A stretch of 64,000 bases of DNA from Chryseobacterium oranimense (GCF_900129755.1 NZ_FQWT01000005.1:1-64000); one strand, 5' to 3'. Counted from the stretch's first letter, positions 36,690-46,614 are shown. The notes: a model not told the origin generated them from the letters alone. Numbers and translations: made by a program.

Positions 36690-39600
36690 ATGAATGCCAT
36701 ATTTTTATTTGAAGCCGGACGCATTTCCAAGCACTGGCCAGCCTATCTTATAGCCCTGATCCTCGTAAGTACAGGTCTATTTTGCGGTAATCAATTCAAC
36801 CTTACCGTTGGAGATGGGATTTACCTGAATTCTCCTTATACCATCGGTTTTATGACAGGAATGCTGAGCCTTTCCGTCCTGTTTATGGCTGTCATTTATG
36901 CTGTTCAGTTTCTTTTTAAGGATTCTGATTCAAAATTTGACCTGATCCTATTTTCATTTCCCTTTTCGGGATGGACTTACCTGAGCGGAAAATTTTTTGT
37001 CTATTTCCTGCAGACTTTCTTTAGTTTCTGCTTTTTAATGACGGGTTTTCTCATAGGTCAGGTTCTGCGGACCGGAAGTGAAATGCAGACTTATTTTAAT
37101 ATAGGCTATTATCTTTATCCCGTATTGATTTTCGGGTTGATCAATTGTTTTTTTGTATGCAGCTTCCTGTTTTTTGTTTCATTCACAGTTAAGAAAAAAC
37201 TAATGGTCGTTGTAGGCGGACTGCTTTTATATGTATTGTATATGGTTGTTTTAGTTTTTTCCAATTCGCCGTTTATGGCGGGAAGCTTACCCCAATCAAT
37301 AGAAACACAGCAGATTTCGTCCATTTTGGATCCGTTCGGATTATCTTCTTATTTTTTTGAAGCAAGAACATTCTCTGTTCATCAGAAAAACACGTTAATT
37401 GTTCCTTTTTCGGGATATTTATTGCTTAACAGGGTAATTTACCTTCTCATTTCTGCAGTATTTCTTTTGCTTACCTACCGTTTGTTTTCTTTTTCAGATC
37501 ATTCAAAACAAAAAGTAAAAAAAGCATTACCGGAATCCGAAATCACAACCAAGCCCATGTTTTCTTATATATCGCAGACAGATTTTGGCTGGAAAGGTAC
37601 CTTCAGCTCTATATTATCCTTTGCAAAGATGGATCTGTTATATCTTTTCAGAGGCATTATCATTCCTGCGGCTTCCATACTTCTGCTTTTCTTTATCGGG
37701 ATGGAAATGTATGCGGAGATTGAAAAAGGAATCCGTCTTCCACAGAAATATGCTGGATCAGGTCTTATGGCAACAACCATTTCAGAAAATTTTCCTCTGT
37801 TCGGTTTTCTCCTTTCAGCTTATTTTATCAATGATCTGTACTGGAGAAGTCATTCATCTGGTTTTTCACTGATAGAAAACACTACATTTTTTTCGGAAAG
37901 CAAACTCATGGGCCATTTTATGTCCATCAGCACCCTTCTTTTTTTCTTTACGGGAATCTTAATAACCGAAGGCATCTTATTCCAGGCAGCCTATCATTAT
38001 CTTCATATCGATTGGAACGCCTATCTGGGAGTTTTACTTTTTAATACATTTCCTTTAATTCTTTTTTCAGGATTTATCCTTTTGATTAATGCTTGCATCA
38101 GAAATAAATTTATTGCTTTAGGAGTTTCCGTTTTAGCTGTATTCGTTCTCACCGGTCCGGCTTCCGGCAAAATACTACCTTATCCTCTTTTCAGGATTTT
38201 TTCAGATTTTAAAGGGACTTACAGTGATTTTAACGGATACGGCCCTTACGTTGCCGCTTTTGCGGAAAGACTTTTATTCGGTGCCGGAGTGATTGCCTTT
38301 CTCTGGATGATCAATAGAATTTTCAGAATTAAAAAGCGAAGCGGTATTATACTTATTACCAGTGTCTTATTGTTCTCTTCAGGCATTTTTGCCGGTACAT
38401 TTTTCATGAAAGGCTATGTCCCTAAAAATGAAGAGAAAACAGTTATAGAAGCTATCCGGTACGAAAAAGAGTTTAAGAAATATGAAAACCTGCCACAGCC
38501 TGAAATTTCAGATATTACCACCGAGATCAAGCTGTATCCCTCAGAAAATTCATATGAGATCATTGGAAAATATACTTTGACCAACTTTACGGATCAACCG
38601 GTCAATAAAATTCTCATTCATTTCAATCCTGATCTCAAATTGGATTCCGCTGTTTTTCAATTCGGCTCCGAATCTTTGAGAATTAACCAAAATATATCTG
38701 AAGTTGAATTAAGCCACCCCTTGAAACCCAACGGAACCGCCCATCTTGAATTCAAACTTTCTTATCAATGGTATGCCGTCAACGGGCACCAGTCATTTAA
38801 TGCAATCATAGGCAACGGTTCCTTTATGAGGATCAGCAGATATTATCCGGCGATAGGATATCAGAAGCAGGGAGAAATTCAGGATGAAAAGCTAAGAAAA
38901 GAGAATCATCTCGGAAAACTGGAAGAGATGAAAAAACCTGAGGCCACTGAAGTCTTTAAACAGGATTTTATTAATTTAAATATGATCGTTTCTACAGAAG
39001 GAAGCCAGACTGCAATAGGCACCGGTGATCTGGTCAGAAAATGGACAAAATCAGGGCGCAATTATTTTCAGTACAAGGCAGAAAATATTCCGTTCCGGTT
39101 TGCAGTTTCTTCGGCAGATTATAACATGAAAAGTGTTTTATACAAAGGAATTACGGTGAATGTATTTTATCATAAAAATCATTTTGAAAATGCGGATCAT
39201 CTCCTAGAAAATGCAAAGATCACACTGGATTACTGTACGAAGAACTTCGGAAAATATCCGTTCAAAACAGTCAATTTTGCTGAAATTTCATCTTTTACCA
39301 GAGGTTTTGCTGCAACTGCTTATCCGTCTGCCATTTTTATGCCTGAAGATATGATTTTCCATGCCAATATCCATTCAGATAAGAAGCAGGATGTGATCAA
39401 CGAACTTGCCGGGCACGAGCTTTCCCATCTGTGGTGGGGGAATAATCAGATTGATCCTGATGACAGGCAAGGTGCATTAATGCTTACCGAAACACTCGCC
39501 ATGTACACGGAAATGATGCTGTACAAAAAAATGCACGGTAAAGAAAAAATGATGGAAAGAATAAAAATCCACCAGCAGATCTACGACAGTGAAAAAGGTT

Positions 39601-39854
39601 TTTCTGAAAATGGTCCTATTTATAAAGTAACGGGAGAGGCCACACACATTTCTTATTCAAAAGGGGCTGTAGCTATGGTAAAATTATGTGAACTGATCGG
39701 GGAAGAAAAAGTAAATAAAGCATTGAAGAGTTTTCTACAAAATAATCAGTACCCAAAGAAACCTTCTTCTATGGATCTGCTCAACGAGTTTTATAAAGTA
39801 TGTCCTAATGAAACTGCAAGAAAGCAGGTTGATCTATTATTTAAAACGATATAA
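36690..39854 (+). CDS. ABC permease fused to M1-family aminopeptidase
   Basis: A 1054-aa protein. Residues ~1-570 carry about 12 membrane helices in two groups, as in ABC-2 permeases. Residues ~600-1050 are an M1 peptidase: the zinc site is NELAGHELSHLWWGNN (HExxH plus W) near residue 908, and the second Glu ligand lies in LTETLAMYTEMM. The exopeptidase GxMxN motif is not obvious (SSFTRGFAAT stands near that place), so activity is uncertain. Such fusions are known in Bacteroidetes and are encoded with an ABC ATPase. Confidence 0.92.
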   Translation: MNAIFLFEAGRISKHWPAYLIALILVSTGLFCGNQFNLTVGDGIYLNSPYTIGFMTGMLSLSVLFMAVIYAVQFLFKDSDSKFDLILFSFPFSGWTYLSGKFFVYFLQTFFSFCFLMTGFLIGQVLRTGSEMQTYFNIGYYLYPVLIFGLINCFFVCSFLFFVSFTVKKKLMVVVGGLLLYVLYMVVLVFSNSPFMAGSLPQSIETQQISSILDPFGLSSYFFEARTFSVHQKNTLIVPFSGYLLLNRVIYLLISAVFLLLTYRLFSFSDHSKQKVKKALPESEITTKPMFSYISQTDFGWKGTFSSILSFAKMDLLYLFRGIIIPAASILLLFFIGMEMYAEIEKGIRLPQKYAGSGLMATTISENFPLFGFLLSAYFINDLYWRSHSSGFSLIENTTFFSESKLMGHFMSISTLLFFFTGILITEGILFQAAYHYLHIDWNAYLGVLLFNTFPLILFSGFILLINACIRNKFIALGVSVLAVFVLTGPASGKILPYPLFRIFSDFKGTYSDFNGYGPYVAAFAERLLFGAGVIAFLWMINRIFRIKKRSGIILITSVLLFSSGIFAGTFFMKGYVPKNEEKTVIEAIRYEKEFKKYENLPQPEISDITTEIKLYPSENSYEIIGKYTLTNFTDQPVNKILIHFNPDLKLDSAVFQFGSESLRINQNISEVELSHPLKPNGTAHLEFKLSYQWYAVNGHQSFNAIIGNGSFMRISRYYPAIGYQKQGEIQDEKLRKENHLGKLEEMKKPEATEVFKQDFINLNMIVSTEGSQTAIGTGDLVRKWTKSGRNYFQYKAENIPFRFAVSSADYNMKSVLYKGITVNVFYHKNHFENADHLLENAKITLDYCTKNFGKYPFKTVNFAEISSFTRGFAATAYPSAIFMPEDMIFHANIHSDKKQDVINELAGHELSHLWWGNNQIDPDDRQGALMLTETLAMYTEMMLYKKMHGKEKMMERIKIHQQIYDSEKGFSENGPIYKVTGEATHISYSKGAVAMVKLCELIGEEKVNKALKSFLQNNQYPKKPSSMDLLNEFYKVCPNETARKQVDLLFKTI

Positions 39855-39896
39855 ATAATCACTAATAAAATTATTTATACAAAATTATACGCAAAC

Positions 39897-39966
39897 ATCT
39901 GCTCAATCTGCTTAATTTGCGAGAAAATATTTTAAATCACTCGCAGATTTTGTAGATTGAGCAGAT
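39897..39966. repeat. Foldback repeat (CGCAGAT family), copy 2
   Basis: Arms ATCTGCTCAATCT (39897-39909) and AGATTGAGCAGAT (39954-39966) are perfect inverted repeats. The inner right part (CACTCGCAGATTTTG) resembles the copy near 22766. Confidence 0.65.
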
Positions 39967-40038
39967 CTATTTTTAGTCATGTTTTATAAATAATAAGTAA
40001 GATTATTTTTTACTTCTATTGTATATCATAAAGCAAAA

Positions 40039-40063
40039 AAATCCCTCAAAAATTGAGGGATTT
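40039..40063 (-). terminator. Terminator after pnp
   Basis: Arms AAATCCCTCAA / TTGAGGGATTT with a 3-base loop and A/T runs, directly downstream of pnp on the minus strand. Confidence 0.85.
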
Positions 40064-40084
40064 ATTATATCTAAAGATTTAATA

Positions 40085-42343
40085 TTAAGCTTCAGTTGAA
40101 GGATTCTGATCTACGGCAGGCTTTTCACCCTCCGGTCTTGAATTTTCTTGTCTGGCCGGTCTCTCAGGTCTTCCCTGTCCTTCCGGTCTTCCTTGTCCTT
40201 CTTGTCTTGGTTTTCCTTCCGATTTTGGAGGTCTTGGTAAAAGTACTTTTCTTGAAAGCTTCATTTTCTTACGGTCATCATACCCCATGAACTTCACTTC
40301 TACTTCATCACCTTCTGCATAAGGAACTTTGTCCAGACGAGCCCATTCGATTTCAGAAATGTGAAGAAGTCCTTCAGTACCTTTTGCAATCGCTACGAAA
40401 GCACCGAAATCCATTACTTTCACAACTTTTCCTTTGTAAACTTCTCCTACTACAGGAACAAAAGTGATTTCATTGATTTTGGCAACAGCAGCATTGATTT
40501 TCTCTCTGTCTGTACCGGCAATTTCGATACGTCCGATCTCACCAATCTCTTCGATAGCGATAACCGTATCCGTATCTTTCTGCATCTGCTGAATGATTTT
40601 TCCACCAGGCCCGATTACAGCACCAATGAAGTCTTTGGAGATCTCCATTACTACCATTTTCGGAGCGTGCGGCTTCACGTCGGCTCTAGGCGCAGCAATT
40701 GTTTCTGTAATTTTATTTAAAATGTGTAGTCTTCCGTCTTTAGCCTGCATTAAAGCTTTTTCCATGATATCCATAGAAAGTCCCTGGATTTTGATATCCA
40801 TCTGGCAGGCAGTGATACCGTCTTCAGTACCAGTAACTTTAAAGTCCATATCTCCAAGGTGATCTTCATCTCCTAAGATATCGGAAAGTACTGTAAATTT
40901 TCCTGATTTTGTATCAGTAATAAGTCCCATTGCAATACCAGAAACAGGTTTTGTAATCTGTACACCGGCATCCATCAGAGCTAATGTTCCTGCGCAAACT
41001 GTTGCCATTGAAGACGAACCGTTTGATTCAAGGATATCGGAAACAATTCTGATGGTATATGGGTTTTCTTCAGGGATAACTGCCTGTAATGCTCTCTGAG
41101 CAAGGTTTCCGTGTCCTACTTCTCTTCTTGAAGTTCCTCTTAAAGGTCTTGCTTCACCGGTTGAGAACGGAGGGAAGTTATAGTGCAGGAAGAATTTTTC
41201 GTCGTGTTGAGAAATAACGCTGTCCACCATGTTGGCATCTTTTACAGAACCTAAGGTTACAGCAGTCAGAGACTGGGTTTCCCCTCTTGTAAACACTGCA
41301 GAACCGTGAGCTCCCGGAAGGTAATCGATTTCCGACCAGATCGGACGGATCGTCTGAGGATCACGGCCATCAAGACGGATATTGTCTTCAAGGATCATCT
41401 GACGCATTGCTTCTTTCTCTACATCATGATAATATACTTTTACGAAAGGAGTTACTCTCTCAAGTTCTTCCACATTATCTACATATTGTGCCAGGAACTC
41501 ATCAAGTACCGCTTTGAACTTTTCGTGTCTTTCTTCTTTTCCGGATGGCGTTTTTGCCACTTCATATACTTTATCGTAGCATTCTTTCCAAACTTTTTCA
41601 CGAATAGCTTCGTCGTGAGTTTCGTGGCTGTATTCTCTTTTAGGGAAAGCTTTACCTACTTTTTCAGCTAATCTTTCCTGAGCTTCAATTTGTTTTTTAA
41701 TTTCAGCATGACCAAAGATGATTGCTTCAAGCATTTCCTGCTCAGAAATTTCTTTCATCTCTCCTTCCACCATTACGATAGAATCTTTGGTAGCTCCTAC
41801 CATAATGTCAAGCTCTGAATTTTTCAGTTCTTCATAACTAGGATTGATAGCCAGTTTACCGTCAAATCTTACCACTCTTACTTCAGACATTGGCCCGTTG
41901 AAAGGAATATCGGTAATAGCAATGGCTGCAGAAGCTGCCAAACCTGCTAAATCATCAGGAATTGTTTTTCCGTCATAAGAAATTAAAGAGATCATTACCT
42001 GAACTTCAGCATGGAAATCTTCAGGGAAAAGCGGACGTAGAACCCTGTCTACCAAACGCATCGTTAAAATTTCCTGATCGGAAGGTCTTGCTTCTCTACG
42101 GAAGAAATTTCCAGGAATTCTTCCACCTGCATAGAATTTTTCTCTGTAATCTACCGTTAACGGTAAAAAATCTACACCAGGATTTGCTTCTTTATTGGCT
42201 ACAACTGTTGCTAAAAGCATCGTTCCACCCATTTTTACTACAACAGATCCATCAGCCTGCTTAGCTAATTTCCCCGTTTCAATAGTGATTTCTCTGCCGT
42301 CTGCAAGAGTAATCGTTTCTGTAAACGCTTGAGGTACACTCAT
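40085..42343 (-). CDS. pnp: Polyribonucleotide nucleotidyltransferase (PNPase)
   Basis: A 752-aa protein with the full PNPase layout: two RNase PH-like domains (~residues 10-230 and ~335-560), a linking helical domain, a KH domain ([19 protein letters not shown]) and an S1 domain ([20 protein letters not shown]). Signatures are [15 protein letters not shown] and [21 protein letters not shown] low-complexity tail rich in Arg, Glu, Gly and Pro (repeat [15 protein letters not shown]) follows S1. It degrades RNA 3' to 5' and may act with RNase E or RNA-repair genes. It is monocistronic with its own promoter and terminator. Confidence 0.97.
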   Translation of the reverse strand: MSVPQAFTETITLADGREITIETGKLAKQADGSVVVKMGGTMLLATVVANKEANPGVDFLPLTVDYREKFYAGGRIPGNFFRREARPSDQEILTMRLVDRVLRPLFPEDFHAEVQVMISLISYDGKTIPDDLAGLAASAAIAITDIPFNGPMSEVRVVRFDGKLAINPSYEELKNSELDIMVGATKDSIVMVEGEMKEISEQEMLEAIIFGHAEIKKQIEAQERLAEKVGKAFPKREYSHETHDEAIREKVWKECYDKVYEVAKTPSGKEERHEKFKAVLDEFLAQYVDNVEELERVTPFVKVYYHDVEKEAMRQMILEDNIRLDGRDPQTIRPIWSEIDYLPGAHGSAVFTRGETQSLTAVTLGSVKDANMVDSVISQHDEKFFLHYNFPPFSTGEARPLRGTSRREVGHGNLAQRALQAVIPEENPYTIRIVSDILESNGSSSMATVCAGTLALMDAGVQITKPVSGIAMGLITDTKSGKFTVLSDILGDEDHLGDMDFKVTGTEDGITACQMDIKIQGLSMDIMEKALMQAKDGRLHILNKITETIAAPRADVKPHAPKMVVMEISKDFIGAVIGPGGKIIQQMQKDTDTVIAIEEIGEIGRIEIAGTDREKINAAVAKINEITFVPVVGEVYKGKVVKVMDFGAFVAIAKGTEGLLHISEIEWARLDKVPYAEGDEVEVKFMGYDDRKKMKLSRKVLLPRPPKSEGKPRQEGQGRPEGQGRPERPARQENSRPEGEKPAVDQNPSTEA

Positions 42344-42410
42344 AAATTTGTCGTCTTAATACTCCGTATTGAGTATGAATTAATATTTAAACTCTTTAAA
42401 TTTTCGTCTG

Positions 42411-42418
42411 CAAAGGTA
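42411..42418 (-). promoter_or_regulatory. Candidate -7 box for pnp
   Basis: TACCTTTG (minus strand) lies about 70 bases before the pnp start codon. A good TTG partner was not found, so support is moderate. Confidence 0.45.
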
Positions 42419-42665
42419 CTATATAATAATGAAATATTAAATTTTCAGCCGGAGAAATAGCATACCGGATCCTCAGATAATTCCCTTTATCTGTTATGAT
42501 CAATGAATTAAGGTCGTCTTAAAAATTCATAACACATCGGATTAAAGTTTTTTAAGAAAATCAATTAAAGAGTCCGGTCATTTTTCGTATTATTGTCTCA
42601 AAATAAGTAAATAATGTTTTTATTATCTTAAAAACAGATTATTTACGGAAAAAGCATCTGAAAAG
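42419..42665. other. Intergenic region between pnp and the MFS gene
   Basis: AT-rich spacer, no gene or clear RNA structure seen. The divergent promoters lie at its two edges. Confidence 0.4.
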
Positions 42666-42696
42666 TTGCAGAAAACAGGCTTCAGCCTTATATTTG
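42666..42696 (+). promoter_or_regulatory. Promoter of the sugar MFS gene
   Basis: TTG (42666-42668) and TATATTTG (42689-42696) are 20 bases apart, matching the Bacteroidetes sigma consensus. The start codon follows about 73 bases later. Confidence 0.65.
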
Positions 42697-42768
42697 CTTT
42701 GCTTCTCAAAATATATGCAGCAGACGAAACAACGGAAAGAGCTAACAATTCTTTTTCAAAATAAATAA

Positions 42769-44193
42769 ATGTTTATGATCAATAAAGAAGTAACACAGAG
42801 CAGGAATTACACGGTTCCTTTAATCACAATCACTTTGCTCTTTTTTATGTGGGGATTCATCACCTGTATGAATGATATCCTGATCCCCTATCTGAAGCAG
42901 CTTTTCAAACTCACTTTTTTCGAATCGATGCTGGTGCAGTTCTGCTTTTTTGGGGCCTATTTTATCGGTTCACTGATTTATTTCCTGATCTCTATTTCAA
43001 AAGGAGATCCTATTAATAAAGCAGGTTATAAGAAAGGGATCATCTTCGGGATCTTCCTGGCAGCTTTTGGCTGTGTCCTATTTTATCCTGCCGCCACATT
43101 TTCCTATTATCCTTTGTTTTTGGGAGCTCTGTTTATTCTCGGTTTAGGTTTTACAGTACTTCAGATCACAGCAAATGCTTATGTATCCCTGCTGGGAAGT
43201 GAAGAATCTGCCTCCAGTCGTCTGAATATGACCCAGGCTTTCAATGCGTTCGGAACAACCATTGCCCCGGTACTTGGCGGACATTTGATCTTTGAGTTTT
43301 TCTCATCGCCTGACGGTTCATTCAGTGCCGTGGCAACCAGAATCCCTTATTTAATATTTGCCGGTATCCTCTTATTGGTTGCTTTATTGATTTCCAGAGT
43401 AAAACTGCCTTCTTTCCAGACCCAGGAAGAGGAAATTGTAAAAGGCTGGGGAGCTCTTCAGTTCAGCCACCTGAAATTTGGAGTTTTTGCTATGTTTTGC
43501 TATGTAGGCGGAGAAGTAGCTGTAGGAAGCTTTATCATCAGCTTTCTGGAACAGCCTCAGATTATGGGTTTTAACGAAATTATCAGCAAAAATTATCTTT
43601 CCCTGTATTGGGGTGGTGCCATGATCGGGCGTTTTCTTGGGGCCATTTCTTTAAACCAGTCATTAAGCCAGGGAAAAAAAGCAATATATATGCTGGGAGC
43701 AGCAGCTGCTGTTTTTCTTGTGATTTTCAGTATCGTGGATCTAAGCTTTGCCCAGATCAGTTTCTTCTTAGCTTTTATTGTCCTTAATTTTATCGCTTTC
43801 TTTATCGGGAAAGCAGCTCCTGCAAGAACCTTATCTATTTTTGCAGCAGTGAATGTGGCACTTCTTATTTCGGCAATGGTCAACCATGGTGAGCTGGCAA
43901 TGTACAGTATTTTGGGAATCGGAATTTTTAATTCCATTATGTTTTCCAATATTTATACGCTGGCCATTTCAGGATTGGGCAAATATACCAGCCAGGGATC
44001 TTCTTTAGTGGTAATGGCCATACTGGGAGGTGCTATTGTTCCTATCTTCCAGGGATACCTTGCAGATAAGGTGGGGGTACAGCATTCATTTATCATTCCT
44101 GTATTCTGCTATCTGGTGATCCTGATCTTTGGAGCGTATTGCAGCAAATATTTAGGTCATGTGGAGAATACTGAAGCGAAATCAGGTCACTAA
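42769..44193 (+). CDS. Sugar MFS transporter (FucP/GluP type)
   Basis: A 474-aa protein with about 12 transmembrane helices. Motifs FFMWGFITCMNDILIPYLK at the first helix, FGAYFIGSLIYF and LGSEESASSRLNMTQAFNAFGTTIAPVLGG in consecutive parts are characteristic of the fucose/glucose/galactose:H+ symporter family. It imports sugars across the inner membrane. The second ATG (42775) could also be the start. It is monocistronic with a terminator at 44229-44258. Confidence 0.93.
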   Translation: MFMINKEVTQSRNYTVPLITITLLFFMWGFITCMNDILIPYLKQLFKLTFFESMLVQFCFFGAYFIGSLIYFLISISKGDPINKAGYKKGIIFGIFLAAFGCVLFYPAATFSYYPLFLGALFILGLGFTVLQITANAYVSLLGSEESASSRLNMTQAFNAFGTTIAPVLGGHLIFEFFSSPDGSFSAVATRIPYLIFAGILLLVALLISRVKLPSFQTQEEEIVKGWGALQFSHLKFGVFAMFCYVGGEVAVGSFIISFLEQPQIMGFNEIISKNYLSLYWGGAMIGRFLGAISLNQSLSQGKKAIYMLGAAAAVFLVIFSIVDLSFAQISFFLAFIVLNFIAFFIGKAAPARTLSIFAAVNVALLISAMVNHGELAMYSILGIGIFNSIMFSNIYTLAISGLGKYTSQGSSLVVMAILGGAIVPIFQGYLADKVGVQHSFIIPVFCYLVILIFGAYCSKYLGHVENTEAKSGH

Positions 44194-44228
44194 ATTTAAA
44201 ACAATATTTTAATTTTAATCAATTATAT

Positions 44229-44258
44229 AAAGTGAGATGTTCAGAAACGTCTCACTTT
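44229..44258 (+). terminator. Terminator after MFS gene
   Basis: Arms AAAGTGAGA / TCTCACTTT with a 12-base loop, followed by TTGTTTT. Confidence 0.8.
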
Positions 44259-44328
44259 TGTTTTAAACCTGAAAAATGTAACTTTTTACTGAACACATAT
44301 ACTTATCGGATAATCAATACCTTTTGCT

Positions 44329-44688
44329 ATGAAGATTCAGTTACAGCTTGAATATTTTGCCTTTTTACTGTTGGGAATATTGGCTTTCGGACAAACGGGG
44401 CTTTCATGGTGGTGGTTTGCCGGATTGTTTCTGGCTCCGGATATTTCCATGCTTGGATACACCGTCAATAATAAAACAGGGGCATTTTTCTATAACTTAT
44501 TCCATCATCTTGGGCTGGCTGTTCTGATCTATGTTGTGGGGACTGCTCTTTCTCTTCCCTATGTTCAGATGGCTGGCGCTATTTTGTTTGGCCATTCGGC
44601 ATTTGACAGATTACTGGGCTATGGGCTGAAATATCCGGACAGTTTCCAGAATACCCATTTGGGAAAGATTGGAAAAGAAAAGAAGTAA
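44329..44688 (+). CDS. DUF4260-domain membrane protein
   Basis: A 119-aa protein with about four hydrophobic helices. The DUF4260 features are LQLEYFAFLLLGILAFGQ, WWWFAGLFLAPDISMLGYTVN in sequence, YNLFHHLGLAV, and HSAFDRLLGYGLKYPDSFQ with the terminal HLGKIGK. The family is widespread and its function is unknown. It is monocistronic and convergent with rpsO. Confidence 0.88.
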   Translation: MKIQLQLEYFAFLLLGILAFGQTGLSWWWFAGLFLAPDISMLGYTVNNKTGAFFYNLFHHLGLAVLIYVVGTALSLPYVQMAGAILFGHSAFDRLLGYGLKYPDSFQNTHLGKIGKEKK

Positions 44689-44697
44689 GAAAAAAAA

Positions 44698-44723
44698 AAA
44701 GCAGCTTCTTTCGAAACTGCTTT
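44698..44723. terminator. Terminator between DUF4260 and rpsO genes
   Basis: Arms AAAGCAG / CTGCTTT extended by TTC/GAA in the loop. An A run precedes it and T-rich sequence follows, so it works for both genes. Confidence 0.8.
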
Positions 44724-44743
44724 ATCTTGACAATCTTTGTAGA

Positions 44744-45013
44744 TTATTTTCTTAAACCTAGTTCAGCGATGATCGCTCTGTATCTTGCGATATCTTTATT
44801 TTTAAGGTAATCTAGTAAACTTTTTCTCTTACCTACCAATTTCACCAGAGATCTCTCTGTGTTGAAATCGTGACGGTTAGCCTTTAAATGCTGAGATAAG
44901 TGATTGATTCTGTAAGTGAAAAGAGCAACTTGTCCTTCAGCACTTCCTGTGTCTGTTGCAGATTTTCCGTGTTTTGCGAAAATTTCCTGCTTTTTTTCTG
45001 TTGTTAAGTACAT
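44744..45013 (-). CDS. rpsO: Ribosomal protein S15
   Basis: An 89-aa protein of standard S15 length. The motifs FAKHGKSATDTGSAEGQVALFTYRI (in parts), HLKANRHDFNTERSLVKLVGKRKSLLDYL and a closing RYRAIIAELGLRK are typical. S15 binds 16S rRNA in the small subunit. In many bacteria rpsO is beside pnp; here the two are separated by two genes, 2.4 kb apart, and point the same way. A strong promoter precedes it. Confidence 0.97.
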   Translation of the reverse strand: MYLTTEKKQEIFAKHGKSATDTGSAEGQVALFTYRINHLSQHLKANRHDFNTERSLVKLVGKRKSLLDYLKNKDIARYRAIIAELGLRK

Positions 45014-45048
45014 TCCAATATTGTTTAATGATTATTATGTAACGGGTG

Positions 45049-45079
45049 CAAAATTACAACTATTTTTTAATTCAGCCAA
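45049..45079 (-). promoter_or_regulatory. rpsO promoter
   Basis: On the minus strand TTG (45077-45079) and TAATTTTG (45049-45056) are 20 bases apart. The expected transcript start is about 30 bases before the start codon. Confidence 0.65.
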
Positions 45080-45187
45080 ACATTATTGATTTCGTGTATC
45101 AAAATTAATAGAAAAAATGTTAAAAAATTCTTAATAAATTGTATGCCATCCGATGAAAAGGCAGTAATTTTGCATACGAATTACACA

Positions 45188-45739
45188 ATGAAAAAATTTA
45201 TATTCTTTACGGCGGTCAGCACTTTTTTATTAGTTGGTGTTATTTCAGTGAAAGCACAGAAAAATGCAGACAATAAAACAAAAAAGATCTTATACTTCAA
45301 TCCCGAGGTAGAACCTGATATTGAAGAAATTAAAGAGCCTACCAACCTCGCTTTTTTCAGTGCCGTTTCCGATAACTTCAGCGGAAGAAAGAATAAAATA
45401 CTAAGAGCCGAAGTACAGATTCCTTTCGATCATGTAGAAAAACAAACCATCACTGATTACTGCATAAATAATGATGCGGATTTCGCTGTAGTTCCCAAAG
45501 TAAGATATTTCAAGGTCGGGATCGGTAAATATGTATTTTCCAACCAGGTAGTGGTCAGTATGAAACTCTTTGATGCAAGTGGCAATCTGGTAACAGAAAC
45601 AGATTATGATACCTACCGTAAAAACATGCGTCTTCTGGGTTCCACCGAAAATTCCATTAAAATAGGAACTGACGGGGCAATAAAAGATATTCTGAAAAAA
45701 CTCAGAAAGCTTAAGGCTTCGGGAGAAGCAGAGTTATAG
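45188..45739 (+). CDS. Secreted protein of unknown function (183 aa)
   Basis: Starting at the ATG at 45188 gives a clean signal peptide ending VKAQ; a longer in-frame start would not. The mature protein has alternating strands and helices, with AVVPKVRYFKVGIGKYVFSNQVVVSMKLFDASGNLV in consecutive parts near the middle. It recalls small periplasmic proteins of the TPM/CsgG-like type, but no family was recognised. It is monocistronic. Confidence 0.75.
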   Translation: MKKFIFFTAVSTFLLVGVISVKAQKNADNKTKKILYFNPEVEPDIEEIKEPTNLAFFSAVSDNFSGRKNKILRAEVQIPFDHVEKQTITDYCINNDADFAVVPKVRYFKVGIGKYVFSNQVVVSMKLFDASGNLVTETDYDTYRKNMRLLGSTENSIKIGTDGAIKDILKKLRKLKASGEAEL

Positions 45740-46117
45740 GGTTAATGATAGTTAGTGGCCAAGGCGTATAGCTGATGGCTAGCTATTCATAAGTAATCAA
45801 TATTCTGGCTTTGAATGGTCAATTCTGCTACGCGCGTCAATATTCACTTTGAGTCCTCTACAACATTCACCATTTGACTTTCACCATTGACCAATAATCA
45901 ATTTTCTAAGTGTGAATTGTCTATTTGGCTGGCAGGTCAATTAGGGATCGTTTCATAAAATTCACCATTTCACCATTCACATTGTACCGCTTATTATTTT
46001 CTAAATAGAATTAAAAAATCTCAAAACATACTGATTACTAGGTAAATATTTTCATCACACAGTGAATAATTGAATATTTTTTATTATTTTAGTTCTGCAA
46101 ATTAAAACTTATATGAT
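45740..46117. repeat. Degenerate intergenic spacer with CACCATT words
   Basis: About 380 bases with no gene. Short words such as TTCACCATT (several near 45840-45985), GGTCAATT and similar recur in both orientations. They resemble the foldback element at 26926-27030. No promoter for the next small gene could be fixed with confidence. Confidence 0.5.
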
Positions 46118-46261
46118 ATGAAAAAATTAAAGAAACTCAACAGAGAGCAGCAAAGACAGATCAACGGTGGAGCCATCGATAAATGCAGCCTTACAAGACC
46201 ATGTACTATCGGATGGTGCTGTGATGGCATTTGTAAAGAATATGCCTGTATAGAGCCTTAA
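46118..46261 (+). CDS. GG-leader cysteine-rich peptide 1 (bacteriocin-like, knottin pattern)
   Basis: A 47-aa peptide. The leader MKKLKKLNREQQRQINGG has the double-glycine end used by ABC peptidase exporters. The mature part (from AIDKCS) has six cysteines in the order C-x5-C-x4-CC-x3-C-x4-C, the framework of inhibitor cystine knots. It is followed by a similar gene 18 bases later. No exporter lies within this window. This class is commonly annotated as bacteriocin-like in Chryseobacterium. Confidence 0.8.
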   Translation: MKKLKKLNREQQRQINGGAIDKCSLTRPCTIGWCCDGICKEYACIEP

Positions 46262-46279
46262 CTTTATAATGATTAAGCT

Positions 46280-46441
46280 ATGAAAAATCTTAAAAAGCTC
46301 ACCAGAAAAGAACAAAAGACGATCAAAGGAGGAATTATCCAAACATGCAGAGACCATTCCCAATGCGATTTCGGAGAATGCTGTGAGGGAAAAATGTGTG
46401 TTCCTTCTCCTTACCCATTATGTGGACCTATTCTCGAATAA
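46280..46441 (+). CDS. GG-leader cysteine-rich peptide 2 (bacteriocin-like, knottin pattern)
   Basis: A 53-aa peptide. The leader MKNLKKLTRKEQKTIKGG matches the first one, with the same GG cleavage end. The mature part has six cysteines as C-x5-C-x4-CC-x4-C-x7-C. The leader is alike, the mature parts differ in sequence but share the cysteine framework, so this is a diversified pair. A terminator follows at 46475-46500. Confidence 0.8.
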   Translation: MKNLKKLTRKEQKTIKGGIIQTCRDHSQCDFGECCEGKMCVPSPYPLCGPILE

Positions 46442-46474
46442 TATAGGTTTTATGAATTAAAATTTAATTTTTGA

Positions 46475-46500
46475 ACATCCGCTCCGGCGGGTGTTTTTTT
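46475..46500 (+). terminator. Terminator after the GG-leader peptide genes
   Basis: Arms ACATCCGC / GCGGGTGT with one wobble pair and a 4-base loop, followed by a run of eight or more T. Confidence 0.8.
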
Positions 46501-46585
46501 GTTTCAAGAGAACATAATAAAATATTTTAAGGTTTAATTAATCCTTAATTTTCCTGCTTTCCTTCATAGTCTTAAATATTTGAAT

Positions 46586-46593
46586 TATTTTTG
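46586..46593 (+). promoter_or_regulatory. -7 box of mgtE
   Basis: TATTTTTG overlaps a possible TTG start at 46591, so translation probably begins further on, at the TTG at 46615. A clear TTG partner at -33 is not seen. Confidence 0.5.
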
Positions 46594-46614
46594 CATATCC
46601 AAAAAATTCACGTT

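Noticed and set aside
46441..46590. Mg-sensing riboswitch (M-box or similar) upstream of mgtE
   Set aside because: The spacer holds the terminator of the peptide genes and the promoter, leaving only about 20 bases of leader.
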